From SPCO01 sp964579825 (lineage in GTDB: Bacteria; Chloroflexota; Limnocylindria; Limnocylindrales; CSP1-4), in the NCBI GenBank assembly GCA_964579825.1, contig CAZOHT010000005.1, positions 1-64,000 on the forward strand: a DNA stretch of 64,000 nucleotides. Direction: 5' to 3'. A program made the position numbers and the translations under genes. The notes beneath the pieces are model-generated. The model did no database searches, was not told the DNA's origin, and saw nothing but the letters and a program-made list of their open reading frames with translations. The first letter of the stretch is position 1. Every line of letters begins with the position of its first letter. Shown here in pieces: positions 22,617-31,312 of the stretch.

Positions 22617-24944
22617 TCAGGCGGGCTGGACGGTCAGGCCCGCCGACGCCTCCGCGTCGATCGACGCGTAGAGCTCCTCTTCCTGCGCCTGGTGCAGGCG
22701 CACGATGGCGTCGAGGCCGTACAAGGCCCGCTGGAGGTCCGTCCGGTCGTCTGCGGTCGGCCCCTCCGAACCCAGTTCGTCCACGATGCGTCCGAGCAGT
22801 CGCACGAGGTGGAAGATCTCCGTGTGGGTCCGATGGAGCGCCGAGATCGCGTCGTCGGTCCCCAGCGCCGCCGATAGGAGCGGATAGACCTCGCGGTCCT
22901 CCTCTTCCTCGTGCGGGACCAGGGTGTCCTCCAGGAAGGACCGCAGCTCGGACAGCGCCGATCTCGCCTCGAGCGGGTCCATCGTGTCGAGGCGATCGGC
23001 CACCAGGCGCAGGCGGGCGATCCCCGGCGCCAGCGCTCGATGCTCGGCGAGCAAGCGCGCCCCGGTGTCCGTCCAGCCGGGCACGACGATCGGTCGCTCC
23101 AGCCCGCCTCGAAGCGCGCGCAGGGCATTCAGGATGACCGCGACGTCGATCGCTTCCTGCAGGATGGCGCCGGCGACGACCGGCAGGAGACCCACGGCCG
23201 CGAAGCCCATCGCCACCAGCGACATCCCCATCCCGGCCACGACGCTCTGCATGGCGATGGACCGCGAGTGGCGAGCGATGAGGACGGCTTCGGCGAGGCG
23301 GTCCAGCCGGTCCACGGTGATGACGACGTCGGCGGCCTCGGACGACGCCGTGGCGCCGCGGGCGCCCATGGCCACGCCGACGTCGGCCACCGCGAGCGCG
23401 GGGGCGTCGTTGATGCCATCGCCGACCATCACGACCGGTCCTCGGGCGATGTCGCGCTCCGTCCGCACCGCCTCCACCTTGTCGGCCGGAGCGCGGTCGG
23501 CCAGGACGCCGTCGAGGCCGATGGCCGACCCGACCAGCTCGGCCACCGCGTGATGGTCACCGGTGACCATCACGATCCGGGTGAACCCGGCCCGGCGAAG
23601 GCCGCGGATCGCGCGCGGCGTGTCCGGCCGGATGGGGTCCTCGAGGATGAGCGCGCCCGCGATCCGCCCGTCGATCCGCACGAACACGTTCGTGGAGCCC
23701 TCCAGCACGGATCGACGGCGCAGCTCGCGGACCCAGCCCGGCAGGCCATCGTCCCCAGCGACGTAGGTGGCCGAGCCGACCGCCACGGCCCGCCCGTCCA
23801 CGGTGCCGGCCACGCCGCCACCGTGCGTCTCGACGACGTCGGTCGGCAGCGGCAGGTCGAGGTCGCGCCTGCGAGCCGCCTGCACGATCGCCGAGGCGAG
23901 CACGTGCGGCGACGCCTGCTCCAGGGCCGCCGCGAGGCGGAGGACGGCATCGGCGTCGCCGGCGACGGCCTCCACCGTCGCCAGGTGGGGCCGCCCGGCG
24001 GTCAGGGTCCCGGTCTTGTCGAACAGGAGGACCCGGGCGCGGGCGAGCGACTCGAGGGGTCCGCCCCCCTTGACGATGATGCCGCGCCGGGCTGACCGTG
24101 AGATGCCGGCCACGATGGCGATGGGGGCGGCCAGGAGCAGGGGACACGGGGTGGCCACGACCAGCACCGCCAGCGCCCGGGTCGCGTCGCCGGAGATGAG
24201 CCACGCGAACCCGGCCAGTCCGAGGGTCAGCGGGACGAAGTACAGCGCGTAGCGGTCCGCGAGGCGGACGAACGGCGCCTTCGCTCGGCCCGCCTCCTCC
24301 ACGAGCCGGACGATCCCGGCATAGGTGCTCGCATCGGCCGTGGCGATCGCCTGGAGGTCGAACGGGGCACCGGCATTGACCACGCCGGAGGAGACCGGAT
24401 CGCCCAGCTCGCGATCCACCTGGCGGCTCTCGCCGGTGAGGGCGGACTCGTCGAGGGTCGCTCCGTCGCTGCGGATGACGCCATCCACCGGCACCACCTC
24501 GCCGGGTCTGACCAGGAGACGGTCGCCGACCTGCACCGCGCCGATCGGGACGATCTCCAGCTCGTCGTCCCGATAGCGGGATACGTCCTGCGGCGCGCGT
24601 CCGAGGAGGGCGGTGAGCTCCCGGTGCGCACGTCCCTCGGCGTAGGCCTCCAGCGCCTCGCCGGTCGCGAGCATGACCGCGATGACGGACGCCGCGAACA
24701 GTTCGCCGAGCGCCACGGCCCCGGAGATCGCGAGCACGGCGATGACGTCCACACCGGCCTTGCCGGCCAGCAGGTCGCGAACGATGGACCAGGCCAGCCG
24801 GACGCCGACGATGACCGATGGGACCGCCCAGCACCATGCCGCGGCCGCCGGCTGGCCGGCCCACGCGAGGAGCAGGCCGCCCACTAGACCGGTGACCGTC
24901 ACGACGAGCAGGGCGAATGGACGAACCGCCGCGATCAGTCGCAT
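22617..24944 (-). CDS. Heavy-metal P1B-type ATPase with C-terminal hemerythrin-like domain
   Basis: A 775-aa metal pump. P-type ATPase motifs: TGES 170-173, membrane metal site TPCP 265-268, phosphorylation site DKTGT 309-313, SPH 345-347 and GDGINDAP 508-515. There is no N-terminal HMA domain. After the last helix, residues 630-765 form a hemerythrin HHE-like four-helix domain, with HxxxE at 678-682 and 751-755 and further His at 635, 704, 707 and 712. The TPC motif suggests transition-metal transport, but the ion is unknown. The hemerythrin part could sense iron, oxygen or redox state and gate the pump. It is the last gene of an operon with DUF302 and OsmC. Confidence 0.87.
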   Translation of the reverse strand: MRLIAAVRPFALLVVTVTGLVGGLLLAWAGQPAAAAWCWAVPSVIVGVRLAWSIVRDLLAGKAGVDVIAVLAISGAVALGELFAASVIAVMLATGEALEAYAEGRAHRELTALLGRAPQDVSRYRDDELEIVPIGAVQVGDRLLVRPGEVVPVDGVIRSDGATLDESALTGESRQVDRELGDPVSSGVVNAGAPFDLQAIATADASTYAGIVRLVEEAGRAKAPFVRLADRYALYFVPLTLGLAGFAWLISGDATRALAVLVVATPCPLLLAAPIAIVAGISRSARRGIIVKGGGPLESLARARVLLFDKTGTLTAGRPHLATVEAVAGDADAVLRLAAALEQASPHVLASAIVQAARRRDLDLPLPTDVVETHGGGVAGTVDGRAVAVGSATYVAGDDGLPGWVRELRRRSVLEGSTNVFVRIDGRIAGALILEDPIRPDTPRAIRGLRRAGFTRIVMVTGDHHAVAELVGSAIGLDGVLADRAPADKVEAVRTERDIARGPVVMVGDGINDAPALAVADVGVAMGARGATASSEAADVVITVDRLDRLAEAVLIARHSRSIAMQSVVAGMGMSLVAMGFAAVGLLPVVAGAILQEAIDVAVILNALRALRGGLERPIVVPGWTDTGARLLAEHRALAPGIARLRLVADRLDTMDPLEARSALSELRSFLEDTLVPHEEEEDREVYPLLSAALGTDDAISALHRTHTEIFHLVRLLGRIVDELGSEGPTADDRTDLQRALYGLDAIVRLHQAQEEELYASIDAEASAGLTVQPA

Positions 24945-24965
24945 CAGAGCGTCATCGTGACAGGG

Positions 24966-25466
24966 TCAGATCGCCACGGCCGGGGCCAGGACCTCCACCC
25001 GCCCCGCTGGACCGAGGACGACCACGTCGGCGGCGACCGGCGCGGCCCCACCCGAGCGGACGATGAAGGCATGGCGGATCTCCACCTCGCCCGCCGAGAG
25101 CGTGGCACCCACCGAGCAGTGGCGGGTCGCCGAAAGCTCGATCGAGCGCCGGACGGCCTCGACGTCGATCGACGGGCCGTCGACCTCGTGCACGACGTCG
25201 ATCCGCGTGAAGGCGGCGGGTGGGTCGTCGCGCTGGATCCCGCTGGCGTGGACCTCGTAGCGCGTGACCTCCTGGCGCTTCTTGCGCAGGATGGAGATGA
25301 CATCCAGGGCCGTGCAGCCGGCCAACGCGAGCGGGACGAGCTCCGATGGCCGAGCCCCCGTGTCGCCCGCGGTGTCATCGAGCAGGATGCGGTGGCCGCT
25401 GCCGGTCCGGCCGACCAGCCCAAGGCCCAAGCCGGCGAGTGCCACGGACGCGGTCTTCACGCTCAT
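24966..25466 (-). CDS. OsmC/Ohr family peroxiredoxin-like protein
   Basis: A 166-aa OsmC-like protein. The two redox cysteines are in the expected places: Cys51 (LALAGCTALDVISIL) and Cys117 (SATRHCSVGATL), separated by the usual strands. OsmC/Ohr enzymes reduce organic hydroperoxides or related electrophiles in the cytoplasm. Its ATG overlaps the TGA of the DUF302 gene (ATGA), and its stop lies 21 bp before the ATPase start codon, so these three genes are surely one operon. I infer a metal/oxidative stress module. Confidence 0.85.
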   Translation of the reverse strand: MSVKTASVALAGLGLGLVGRTGSGHRILLDDTAGDTGARPSELVPLALAGCTALDVISILRKKRQEVTRYEVHASGIQRDDPPAAFTRIDVVHEVDGPSIDVEAVRRSIELSATRHCSVGATLSAGEVEIRHAFIVRSGGAAPVAADVVVLGPAGRVEVLAPAVAI

Positions 25467-25870
25467 GACCCCACCGCCAGGCCGTCGATCACCCGGGCCA
25501 GGCGCTCTCGCGCGTCCTGGGCGATGGGTCGGATGGCCGGATCGTCGATCAACCCGAGGGCGGCCATCGGATCCATCGCTTCGACGATGGCCTCCGAGCC
25601 GTCCTGGCGGATCACGACGTTGCATGGCAGCAGGGTCCCGACGGATGCGTCGACCGAGAGCGCCCGGTGGGCCAGGGTCGGGTTGCAGGCGCCAAGGATG
25701 AGGAACGGCGCGCCGTCCACGTCGAGTCGGCGCTTGAGCGTCGCCTGGACGTCGATCTCGGTGAGCACGCCGAACCCTTCGAGCTTGAGGGCGGCCTCGA
25801 CCCGGGGTCGGACGGCGGCGACGGTGCCCGGCACGCGAGTGCCGAACGAGTAGGCGGTCAGCTGGGTCAT
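25463..25870 (-). CDS. DUF302 domain protein
   Basis: A 135-aa DUF302 protein. The family core is present: GFGVLTEIDVQATLKRRLD, then LGACNPTLAHRAL, and GTLLPCNVVIRQ with the conserved Cys of the LPCN motif. DUF302 proteins are small soluble proteins often next to metal or sulfur/redox genes, activity unknown. GAGGTGA precedes the ATG. First gene of the operon with OsmC and the P-type ATPase. Confidence 0.88.
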   Translation of the reverse strand: MTQLTAYSFGTRVPGTVAAVRPRVEAALKLEGFGVLTEIDVQATLKRRLDVDGAPFLILGACNPTLAHRALSVDASVGTLLPCNVVIRQDGSEAIVEAMDPMAALGLIDDPAIRPIAQDARERLARVIDGLAVGS

Positions 25871-26006
25871 GATTCACCTCGACGGGGCGCGTTCATGCGC
25901 ACCCAAGGACCCAAGCATCGGCGCGGCCGCGGGCGGGCGATAGGTCCGAGGGTCACCTTCCGCCCGGGACCGCCGTCACGGGCTGGGCCATCTCGCGCCG
26001 GACCGG

Positions 26007-26621
26007 CTACGGCGTCGGGACCGGCAGGCCGGGGATGCCGAGGCCCGGGATCCCGCTGCTCGGCGGGCCGGTCGTCGGGACGAGCGTGCTGATGTCCTCG
26101 GGCAGGAGCGGGCCGAGGACCGCGAGCACGAACGGGACGGTCGTGTGGATGAGGAACTGGCCGATCGTGGAGCTGTCGAGCGCCTGGCTGATCTCCTTGA
26201 GGAAGCCCAGGCCGGCTTGCTCGCCGAGTGCGCCGGCCGTCCCGAAGTACGTGTCCAGGATGACGATCACCGCGGAGATGATGAGGACCGCCTCCATGCC
26301 GCCGAAGACGGCTCCGAGCGACTGGTCCAGCTTGCGCGACACGCCATGCACCGCGACCTTCGACAGGACGGGCCCGGTCACGATGTTCCCGCCGACGACG
26401 ATGACCGTGAAGGCGATCGAATAGCCGACCATCTCGGCGTACTCCGGCGGGATCTGCGGGAAGATGCCCGCGACCAGCGTGCCGACCGGCTGGCGAAGGT
26501 AGGCGCCGAGGACGAACGCCAGGACCATGAAGCCGAGACCGGCCAGCCGACGGACGAGCCCGGTGCCCCATCCGCCCTTGACGTAGCCCCCGATGAAGAG
26601 CAGGAGCAGGACGTCCGCCAT
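26007..26621 (-). CDS. CvpA-family membrane protein
   Basis: A 204-aa membrane protein with four helices. It opens MADVLLLLFIGGYVKGGWGTG, then GFMVLAFVLGAYL, and continues with a helix containing SIAFTVIVVGGNIV and a long loop, as in colicin V production protein-like CvpA, linked to envelope functions. The proline/glycine-rich tail ends GIPGLPVPTP. TATCCT sits 7 nt before the ATG, so a leaderless mRNA is predicted, divergent from the nucleoside hydrolase with only 30 bp between the start codons. Confidence 0.7.
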   Translation of the reverse strand: MADVLLLLFIGGYVKGGWGTGLVRRLAGLGFMVLAFVLGAYLRQPVGTLVAGIFPQIPPEYAEMVGYSIAFTVIVVGGNIVTGPVLSKVAVHGVSRKLDQSLGAVFGGMEAVLIISAVIVILDTYFGTAGALGEQAGLGFLKEISQALDSSTIGQFLIHTTVPFVLAVLGPLLPEDISTLVPTTGPPSSGIPGLGIPGLPVPTP

Positions 26622-26628
26622 GGGCCGG

Positions 26629-26645
26629 AGGATAGCTGGTAGGTT
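26629..26645. promoter_or_regulatory. Back-to-back -10 elements of two leaderless divergent genes
   Basis: Minus-strand TATCCT (26634-26629), 7 nt from the CvpA start codon, and plus-strand TAGGTT (26640-26645), 6 nt from the nucleoside hydrolase start codon. The whole spacer is 30 bp, leaving no room for leaders or ribosome sites. Confidence 0.55.
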
Positions 26646-26651
26646 GCTGCG

Positions 26652-27611
26652 ATGCAGCACGCCAGACGCCCGATCCTCATCGACACGGACACGGCGTCCG
26701 ACGATGCCGTCGCGCTCCTGATGGCCCTCCGTCACCCGGGTGTGGAGGTGGTCGCGATCACCGTGGTGGCCGGCAACGTGCCGCTCGATCAGGCCGTCCA
26801 GAACGCCCTGTACACCGTCGAGCTCGCAGGGGCCGATGTCCCGGTCCATGCCGGCCGAGCGGCGCCGCTCGCGATCCCGTTGCGGACCGCCCAGTTCGTG
26901 CACGGCCAGGACGGGATGGGCGACATCGGCTTGCCATTGTCGGGTCGCGATCCGGCACCGGGCGACGCCGTCGATGTCCTCGTGGACACCATCCGTGCGC
27001 ACGAGGCGGGCACGTTGACCCTGGTCACCCTCGGCCCACTCACGAATGTCGCGGTCGCGTTCACGCGGGATCCGTCGCTGGCGGGTCGCCTCCGGGAAGT
27101 CGTCATCATGGGCGGCACGTCGGACGCGGTCGGCAACGTGTCGGCCGTCGCCGAGTTCAACATCTGGGTGGACCCCGAGGCCGCCGCGATCGTGTACGGC
27201 TCGGGCGCCCGGGTCACCCAGGTCGGCTGGGACATCTCGCGCAAGTACGCGACCATCACCAAGGCCGATGCGGCCGACCTGCGCGCCATCGGGCCGCTCG
27301 GGTCGTTCGTCATCGACATCAACGGCGTCGTCGACACCTTCGCGACCGAGAAGACCCATCTGGACGGGTTCGACCTGCCGGATCCGATCGCGATGGCGGT
27401 CGCCCTCGATGCCGGTGTCGCGACGGACACGCGACGGCTCAACGTCGTCGTCGAGACCGGTGGGTCGTACACCGCCGGACAGACGGTCGTGGACCACCTG
27501 GGGATCACCGCTCGACCACCCAACGTCGATGTCGTCATCGAGGCCTCGCGGGCGGCGTTCCTGCGCGTACTGCACGCGACGCTGGGCGAGCGCGACGGGA
27601 GTGGCGCGTGA
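26652..27611 (+). CDS. Inosine/uridine-preferring nucleoside hydrolase
   Basis: A 319-aa nucleoside N-ribohydrolase. The calcium-binding N-terminal cluster is IDTDTASDDA (residues 10-19), followed by TLGPLTNVAVAF, VIMGG and AEFNIWVDPEAA, all family signatures. A C-terminal Asp in DLPDPIAM completes the metal site. It splits nucleosides into base and ribose in salvage. TAGGTT lies 6 nt before the ATG (leaderless). The next gene starts inside its stop codon, so ribose or related sugar breakdown may be coupled. Confidence 0.9.
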   Translation: MQHARRPILIDTDTASDDAVALLMALRHPGVEVVAITVVAGNVPLDQAVQNALYTVELAGADVPVHAGRAAPLAIPLRTAQFVHGQDGMGDIGLPLSGRDPAPGDAVDVLVDTIRAHEAGTLTLVTLGPLTNVAVAFTRDPSLAGRLREVVIMGGTSDAVGNVSAVAEFNIWVDPEAAAIVYGSGARVTQVGWDISRKYATITKADAADLRAIGPLGSFVIDINGVVDTFATEKTHLDGFDLPDPIAMAVALDAGVATDTRRLNVVVETGGSYTAGQTVVDHLGITARPPNVDVVIEASRAAFLRVLHATLGERDGSGA

Positions 27612-28288
27612 CGACCGCGGATCTGCCCGTGGGCCGGGACGACCGCCCGCTTCGTCCCGCGATCCCGGACGGTCTCCTCGCCGGGGGCGTGGTCGCGATC
27701 GGCCGGAGGATCGCCGCCGCACGGGTCGGGGCGATCGTGGATGGGTTGATGGCGGGTGGAGTGGGGGCGTTCGAGCTCACCCTCAACGAGCCGGAGGACG
27801 TGGCCCTGCGCTCCATCGAAGCCGCCGCGACCGTCGCTCCCGCGGGGATGGCCATCGGCGCCGGCACGGTCCTGTCGATCGAGGCGGCCGGTCGTGCTGT
27901 GGATGCGGGCGCGACGTTCCTGGTGACGCCCCACACGGACCCGGCCCTCGTCGCCTGGGCCGCGGCGCGTGGCATCCCGGCGCTTCCGGGGGCGGCCACG
28001 CCGACCGAGGTCCTGGCGGGCTGGCGAGCCGGAGCGGCTGCCGTGAAGCTGTTCCCCGCGTCCGTGGTCGGGCCCGGGTTCCTGCGCGAGATCCGAGGCC
28101 CATTCCCGGACGTCCCGATCGTTCCGACCGGCGGTGTGACCGCCGAGACCGCCGGCGACTACATCCGGGCCGGGGCGGTCGCCGTCGGGCTCGGCAGCTG
28201 GCTCATCGGGGATGGAGCGGCGGACGCGATCGAGGATCGCGCCCGCCTGGTCGTGCAAGCGGTGGCCGACGCCCGGGCCGCGCCGTAG
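27608..28288 (+). CDS. KDPG/KHG aldolase family protein
   Basis: A 226-aa TIM-barrel class I aldolase. The Schiff-base lysine is in AAVKLFPASV (near 140), with GAFELTLNEPE near 55, IGAGTVLSIE near 90 and PTGGVTAETAGDYIRAGAVA near 175, as in bifunctional 2-keto-3-deoxy-6-phosphogluconate/4-hydroxy-2-oxoglutarate aldolase (Eda). It cleaves such keto-acids to pyruvate and an aldehyde. Its GTG start overlaps the stop of the nucleoside hydrolase, so they are translationally coupled. Confidence 0.87.
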   Translation: MTTADLPVGRDDRPLRPAIPDGLLAGGVVAIGRRIAAARVGAIVDGLMAGGVGAFELTLNEPEDVALRSIEAAATVAPAGMAIGAGTVLSIEAAGRAVDAGATFLVTPHTDPALVAWAAARGIPALPGAATPTEVLAGWRAGAAAVKLFPASVVGPGFLREIRGPFPDVPIVPTGGVTAETAGDYIRAGAVAVGLGSWLIGDGAADAIEDRARLVVQAVADARAAP

Positions 28289-28306
28289 CCGGGCATCCCG
28301 CCCGGG

Positions 28307-29395
28307 TCAGTCGTCCTGGGTCGGTCGGGTCGTTCGACGCCGGATGGCGACGGCCGCGCCGTACCAGCAAGCCAGCACGGCGACCAGCAGGAGGATGCTG
28401 GAGAAGTCGGCCAGGGCGGCCATCGGCTCCGACGTGTCCGTGTCGGTCTCCGGCGGCGCGACCGGGGCGACACTGCCGCAACCCGGGACGGTGACTTCGG
28501 TGACGGTGATCGAGTCGTCCAGCGCGACCTCCAGGCGGACGCCCGCTTCGACGCCGGTCGTGAGGCTGGCGGCGGCCGTCGAGCCCGAGCCGAGCCCGAA
28601 CGTGACGCCGTCGATGGTGATGGACGATCCGCTCCGCGCATCGACGGTCGAACAACCGATCGTGTCGACCCCGAGCGAGAGCAGGAAGTTCCCGGTGTCC
28701 GTGTCCAGGCCACCGACGATCGAGAGGTCCGCGTCGGACCCGGTCCCGTCCGCGACCTGCAGCGCGAGGAGCGCGTTCCCGGACAGGTAGGCAGCCGGGA
28801 AGGTGGCGCCGTCGATGAGGAGGTCGCCGCCACCCGAGAACCCGACCGGCCCGCTGACCTGCGACGACGTCGAGACGCCGGTCAGGTTGCCGCTCGCCGG
28901 GTCGACCGTCAGCGTGACGGTCAGTGGCTCGCCGGCCTCGTAGGGGACGAGGATGACCGGGACCAGCTCGGGCTGGGTGACCAGCTGCGAGGCGGGCGCG
29001 AAGATCCGATCGGCCACGATGTAGGCGTCGTTGCCCACGTCGTACGTGACGGGGCCGGAGATCACGCCGCCGGACGCGAAGGCCATCGCGGTGATGACCC
29101 CGCCGCTGTCGGCGGTGATGTCCACGCACGTGATCGCGCCGTTGCCGACGAAGTTGGTCAGGTCCGAAGCCACCACCGGATCGAGCGTCGCGGCCGCCGC
29201 GATGACCTCCACGGGCCCGCTGAAACCGAACTGGATGCTGCCATCCGTCGGGCCGAGCGGGTCGGGAGCCGTGTAGGCGTTGATGACGCCACACTCGGCG
29301 CCGGTCGTGGCCGCCAGGGCAGCCGTCGGGGCGAGGGCGGTGAGCAGCAGGGTGCCGGTCGCGAGCAGCGCGGCGATGGATCGTCGGACGAGCAT
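28307..29395 (-). CDS. Secreted, membrane-anchored beta-rich protein
   Basis: A 362-aa protein with a signal peptide (IAALLATGTLLLTALAPTAAL-like, cut near AALAA), a long Gly/Ser/Thr-rich extracellular region of repeating beta-strand character (SGPVGFSGGGDLLIDGATFP), and near the C-terminus one membrane helix (SSILLLVAVLACWYGAAVA) with a basic tail RRRTTRP. This is a cell-surface protein with a C-terminal anchor. No family is recognised. A GAGG site precedes ATG 29395. It is convergent with the aldolase gene. Confidence 0.6.
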   Translation of the reverse strand: MLVRRSIAALLATGTLLLTALAPTAALAATTGAECGVINAYTAPDPLGPTDGSIQFGFSGPVEVIAAAATLDPVVASDLTNFVGNGAITCVDITADSGGVITAMAFASGGVISGPVTYDVGNDAYIVADRIFAPASQLVTQPELVPVILVPYEAGEPLTVTLTVDPASGNLTGVSTSSQVSGPVGFSGGGDLLIDGATFPAAYLSGNALLALQVADGTGSDADLSIVGGLDTDTGNFLLSLGVDTIGCSTVDARSGSSITIDGVTFGLGSGSTAAASLTTGVEAGVRLEVALDDSITVTEVTVPGCGSVAPVAPPETDTDTSEPMAALADFSSILLLVAVLACWYGAAVAIRRRTTRPTQDD

Positions 29396-29552
29396 GGGGT
29401 GGGTGCCTCGGTACGCGTTCGACAGGTTCGAACGGACCATCACCGTAGGGACGTAGGGTGGAGATAGGTATGGCCCGGTGGTACTGGCCGGCCATGGCGC
29501 ATCGGGCGCGTCCAGCGCGTTGGTGCGAGGCGGCGCTGGTAGCATCGCCCCC

Positions 29553-31271
29553 ATGACCGAGACCCGCTATGACTTCGTCATCGTCGGTGGCGGATCCGCC
29601 GGGAGTGCCCTCGGCAACCGGTTGTCCGCGGACCCCTCGACCCGTGTGCTGGTGCTCGAGGCCGGCCGACCGGACTACCGGTTCGACGTGTTCATCCACA
29701 TGCCGTCCGCGCTCACGTTCCCGATCGGCAGCCGGTACTACGACTGGAAGTACGAATCCGAGCCGGAGCCGTTCATGAACGGTCGGCGGATCTATCACGC
29801 CCGAGGCAAGGTCCTGGGCGGCTCATCGAGCATCAACGGCCAGATCTTCCAACGGGGCAATCCGCTCGACTACGAGCGCTGGGCCTCGGATCCCGGCATG
29901 GAGACGTGGGACTACGCCCATTGCCTGCCGTACTTCAAGCGGATGGAGACGTGCCTCGCCGCAGCGGCCGACGACCCGTGGCGTGGCCACGACGGCCCCC
30001 TGGTCCTCGAGCGCGGCCCGGCCACGAACCCGCTGTTCGCCGCGTTCTTCGCGGCGACCCAGCAGGCCGGATACCCGCCCACGGACGACGTGAACGGCTA
30101 TCGGCAGGAGGGCTTCGCGGCCTTCGACCGCAACATCCATCGTGGCCGGCGGCTGAGCGCGGCCCGCGCGTACCTCCACCCGATCATGGGCAAGCGGCGC
30201 AACCTGACCGTCAAGACGCGTGCCTTCGTGACGCGGATCCTGTTCGAGGGCAGCCGGGCCGTCGGCGTGGAGTACACGAGCGGTGGTTCGGCGGTCCATC
30301 GGGCGCTGGCCGGGGAGGTGATCCTGGCGGGCGGGGCGATCAATACGCCCCAGCTCCTCCAGTTGTCGGGCGTCGGTCGGGCGGCGGACCTCGCGGCGCT
30401 CGGGATCCCCGTGGTCCGGGATCTGCCCGGGGTGGGCGACCACCTGCAGGATCACCTGGAGGTGTACATCCAGTACGCCTGCACCCAGCCGGTCTCCATG
30501 CAGCCGGCCGCGACCCAGAAGTGGCGGCGACCGTTCATCGGGGCGCAGTGGCTGTTCCTGCGCAGCGGACCGGGCGCGAGCAACCACTTCGAAGGCGGTG
30601 GGTTCGTGCGCAGCAACGAGGAGGTGGCCTATCCGAACCTGATGTTCCACTTCCTGCCGCTGGCCATCCGCTACGACGGCAGCGCCGGCGCGGCCGGACA
30701 CGGCTACCAGGTCCATGTCGGTCCCATGTACTCGGACGCGCGCGGGTCGGTGAAGCTGACGAGCACGGACCCGCGGGTCCACCCGGCCCTCCGCTTCAAC
30801 TACCTCTCGACCGACCAGGACAGGCGCGAATGGGTCGAAGCCGTCCGCGTCGCCCGATCGATCCTGACCCAGCCGGCGATGGACGCCTACAACGGCGGCG
30901 AGACCTCACCCGGTCCATCCGTGTCGACCGACGAGGAGATCCTGGCCTGGGTCCGTCGCGATGCCGAGACCGCGCTTCACCCGTCGTGCACCGCCCGCAT
31001 GGGCGTCGATGACGCGTCCGTGGTGGACCCGCTCACGATGCGCGTCCACGGGCTGGACGGCCTGCGGGTGGTGGATGCGTCGGCGATGCCGTACGTGACC
31101 AACGGCAACATCTATGCGCCGGTGATGATGCTCGCCGAGAAGGCGGCGGACCTCATCCTGGGCGAGACGCCGCTCCCACCGGAGCCGATCCCGTTCTACC
31201 GGCACCCGCTCGCGGCCGGCACCGCCCGGAGCGCCGAGACGCAGGTCGCGGCCGGGGAGCCCGAGACCTAG
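29553..31271 (+). CDS. betA: Choline dehydrogenase-type GMC oxidoreductase
   Basis: A 572-aa FAD enzyme. The dinucleotide site VIVGGGSAGSALGNRL is at 9-24, the GMC signature GGSSSINGQIFQRG near 90 and the second GMC motif AGGAINTPQLLQLSG near 262; the active-site region HPSCTARMG is near 482. The stretch LQDHLEVYIQYACTQPVS is typical of BetA, which oxidises choline to betaine aldehyde for osmoprotection. No betB or betT is nearby, so related alcohol dehydrogenases remain possible. TAGCAT lies 7 nt before the ATG (leaderless). Confidence 0.8.
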   Translation: MTETRYDFVIVGGGSAGSALGNRLSADPSTRVLVLEAGRPDYRFDVFIHMPSALTFPIGSRYYDWKYESEPEPFMNGRRIYHARGKVLGGSSSINGQIFQRGNPLDYERWASDPGMETWDYAHCLPYFKRMETCLAAAADDPWRGHDGPLVLERGPATNPLFAAFFAATQQAGYPPTDDVNGYRQEGFAAFDRNIHRGRRLSAARAYLHPIMGKRRNLTVKTRAFVTRILFEGSRAVGVEYTSGGSAVHRALAGEVILAGGAINTPQLLQLSGVGRAADLAALGIPVVRDLPGVGDHLQDHLEVYIQYACTQPVSMQPAATQKWRRPFIGAQWLFLRSGPGASNHFEGGGFVRSNEEVAYPNLMFHFLPLAIRYDGSAGAAGHGYQVHVGPMYSDARGSVKLTSTDPRVHPALRFNYLSTDQDRREWVEAVRVARSILTQPAMDAYNGGETSPGPSVSTDEEILAWVRRDAETALHPSCTARMGVDDASVVDPLTMRVHGLDGLRVVDASAMPYVTNGNIYAPVMMLAEKAADLILGETPLPPEPIPFYRHPLAAGTARSAETQVAAGEPET

Positions 31272-31312
31272 GCCGGTCCTGGCGGCCCGAGAACCTAGGC
31301 CGGTCCCGGCGG
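31261..31312. repeat. 26-bp direct duplication carrying both convergent stop codons
   Basis: CCGAGACCTAGGCCGGTCCT at 31261 recurs at 31287 with one inserted A and one T-to-C change. Because CCTAGG is palindromic, copy one supplies the TAG of betA and copy two the stop of the AI-2E gene on the other strand. Confidence 0.8.

Noticed and set aside
22911..24095. Long plus-strand ORF opposite the P-type ATPase
   Set aside because: Antisense to unmistakable ATPase motifs, with Arg/His/Asp/Gln-rich composition typical of shadows.
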